From: Paraburkholderia aspalathi
GTDB taxonomy: Bacteria > Pseudomonadota > Gammaproteobacteria > Burkholderiales > Burkholderiaceae
Reading direction: 5' to 3'
NCBI RefSeq assembly: GCF_900116445.1
Contig: NZ_FPBH01000005.1
Span: 248,001 to 312,000, forward strand
Length of the DNA stretch: 64,000 nucleotides
Part shown: one piece after another, positions 63,036-64,000 of the stretch
Layout of the letters: each line of letters begins with the position of its first letter
Numbering within the stretch: the first letter of the stretch is position 1
Notes under the pieces: model-generated
Told to the model about the DNA's origin: nothing
The model's input: the letters and a program-made list of their open reading frames with translations, nothing else
The model's database searches: none
Program-made: the position numbers and the translations under genes

Positions 63036-64000
63036 ATGAAAGCATTGGCAAAACTCGAACGCGCACCGGGCCTCACGCTGACGGATGTGAAGAAACCCGA
63101 AGTCGGTCACAACGACGTGATGATCCGCATCACGCGCACCGCGATTTGCGGCACCGATATCCACATCTGGAAATGGGACGACTGGGCGCAAAAGACGATT
63201 CCCGTACCGATGCATGTCGGCCACGAATACGTCGGCGAAATCGTCGAGATGGGTCAGGAAGTGCGCGGCTTTGCGATCGGCGATCGCGTGTCGGGCGAAG
63301 GGCATATCACCTGCGGATTCTGTCGCAACTGTCGTGCAGGACGCCGGCATCTGTGCCGCAATACGGTGGGCGTTGGTGTGAATCGCGAAGGCGCATTCGC
63401 CGAATACCTCGTGATTCCCGCGTTCAACGCGTTCAAGATCCCGCCTGAAATCTCCGACGATCTCGCCGCGATCTTCGATCCGTTCGGCAACGCAACGCAT
63501 ACGGCGCTGTCGTTCAACCTGGTCGGCGAAGACGTGCTGATTACCGGCGCCGGGCCCATCGGCATCATGGCGGTAGCGATTGCGAAACATGTTGGCGCAC
63601 GCAATGTGGTGATTACCGACGTCAACGACTATCGCCTCGAACTCGCGCGCAAGATGGGCGCGACGCGTGCGGTTAACGTCTCGCGTGAATCGTTGCGCGA
63701 CGTGATGGCTGATCTGCACATGGCCGAAGGTTTCGACGTCGGGCTGGAAATGTCAGGCGTGCCGAGCGCTTTCACCAGCATGCTCGAAGCGATGAACCAC
63801 GGCGGCAAGATTGCGCTGCTCGGCATTCCGCCTGCGCAGACCGCTATCGACTGGACCCAGGTGATCTTCAAAGGCCTCGAAATCAAGGGCATTTATGGCC
63901 GCGAGATGTTCGAGACCTGGTACAAGATGGTCGCGATGCTGCAGAGTGGTTTGGATCTGTCGCCGATCCTCACGCACCACTTCAAGGTCGACGATTATCA
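63036..64000 (+). CDS. tdh: L-threonine 3-dehydrogenase, partial (3' end outside window)
   Basis: This is a zinc-dependent medium-chain dehydrogenase; about 321 of some 342 residues are visible. It has the catalytic zinc Cys in [19 protein letters not shown], the structural zinc cysteines in [15 protein letters not shown] and the NAD motif [12 protein letters not shown]. It oxidises L-threonine to 2-amino-3-ketobutyrate, which Kbl then cleaves. GGAGG precedes the ATG at 63036. Confidence 0.96.
   Translation, partial: MKALAKLERAPGLTLTDVKKPEVGHNDVMIRITRTAICGTDIHIWKWDDWAQKTIPVPMHVGHEYVGEIVEMGQEVRGFAIGDRVSGEGHITCGFCRNCRAGRRHLCRNTVGVGVNREGAFAEYLVIPAFNAFKIPPEISDDLAAIFDPFGNATHTALSFNLVGEDVLITGAGPIGIMAVAIAKHVGARNVVITDVNDYRLELARKMGATRAVNVSRESLRDVMADLHMAEGFDVGLEMSGVPSAFTSMLEAMNHGGKIALLGIPPAQTAIDWTQVIFKGLEIKGIYGREMFETWYKMVAMLQSGLDLSPILTHHFKVDDY

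Overview
The window looks like part of a secondary chromosome (chromosome 2 type) of a Burkholderia or Paraburkholderia species. The evidence is high-GC coding with strong third-position bias, a large hopanoid (hpn/shc) locus, porins and IclR regulators of Burkholderia type, and above all a plasmid-like replication and partition module. That module has parA, parB, a Rep_3-type repA, an iteron array, parS-like palindromes and a KfrA-like protein. The species cannot be fixed from the sequence alone. I saw no rRNA, tRNA, CRISPR array or insertion sequence.

1-8.2 kb: a minus-strand catabolic operon, read from 8114 down to the left edge. Its order is Rieske ferredoxin, a small helical protein, Rieske oxygenase alpha subunit, SDR, cupin, alpha/beta hydrolase, IclR regulator, a second SDR lacking the usual catalytic Tyr/Lys, a thiamine-diphosphate enzyme, and an L-aspartate dehydrogenase cut by the window edge. 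Many junctions overlap by 1-8 bases. A perfect 7-6-7 palindrome next to a TATAAT box precedes the first gene. A divergent porin and a second, paralogous IclR regulator follow (8.5-10.6 kb). The substrate is not known.

10.7-22.7 kb: mixed single genes. These are a Tat/lipoprotein acid phosphatase, a secreted DNA/RNA endonuclease with a small coupled partner, a dapA-like aldolase, a lytic transglycosylase, a Crp/Fnr regulator, a DUF962/Mpo1-like membrane protein, rarD, a solitary egtD and an acylphosphatase, with several hypotheticals.

22.9-39.0 kb: a hopanoid locus on both strands. It carries hpnA, an unknown gene, hpnB, hpnC, ispH-hpnH, an MlaC-like HpnM, the RND transporter hpnN, an MlaA-like lipoprotein, then hpnG, shc, hpnE and hpnD. 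Together these supply the isoprenoid precursor step, squalene synthesis (HpnCDE), cyclisation (Shc), side-chain addition (HpnH, HpnG, HpnB, HpnA) and envelope transport (HpnN, HpnM, MlaA).

39.2-45.3 kb: signalling. A REC, CheC-like, PAS-GGDEF operon is divergent from a dCache hybrid histidine kinase, followed by a stress-type protein.

45.4-52.2 kb: FMN reductase, a DnaA-box cluster, small proteins including a 43-residue secreted peptide, an ECF sigma with a zinc anti-sigma, a gluconate-type permease, an orphan SsuA-like binding protein and arsC.

52.2-60.9 kb: the replication and partition region. It has four TTTATGCGCATAAA sites, parA, parB, repA convergent to parB, about 18 iterons over 1.45 kb, an AT-rich stretch, a KfrA-like coiled-coil protein with a C-terminal zinc ribbon, extra reversed iterons, a tyrosine-recombinase-like protein with substituted catalytic residues and an unknown protein.

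61.0-64.0 kb: an XRE-cupin regulator divergent from kbl-tdh (threonine catabolism); tdh runs off the right edge.
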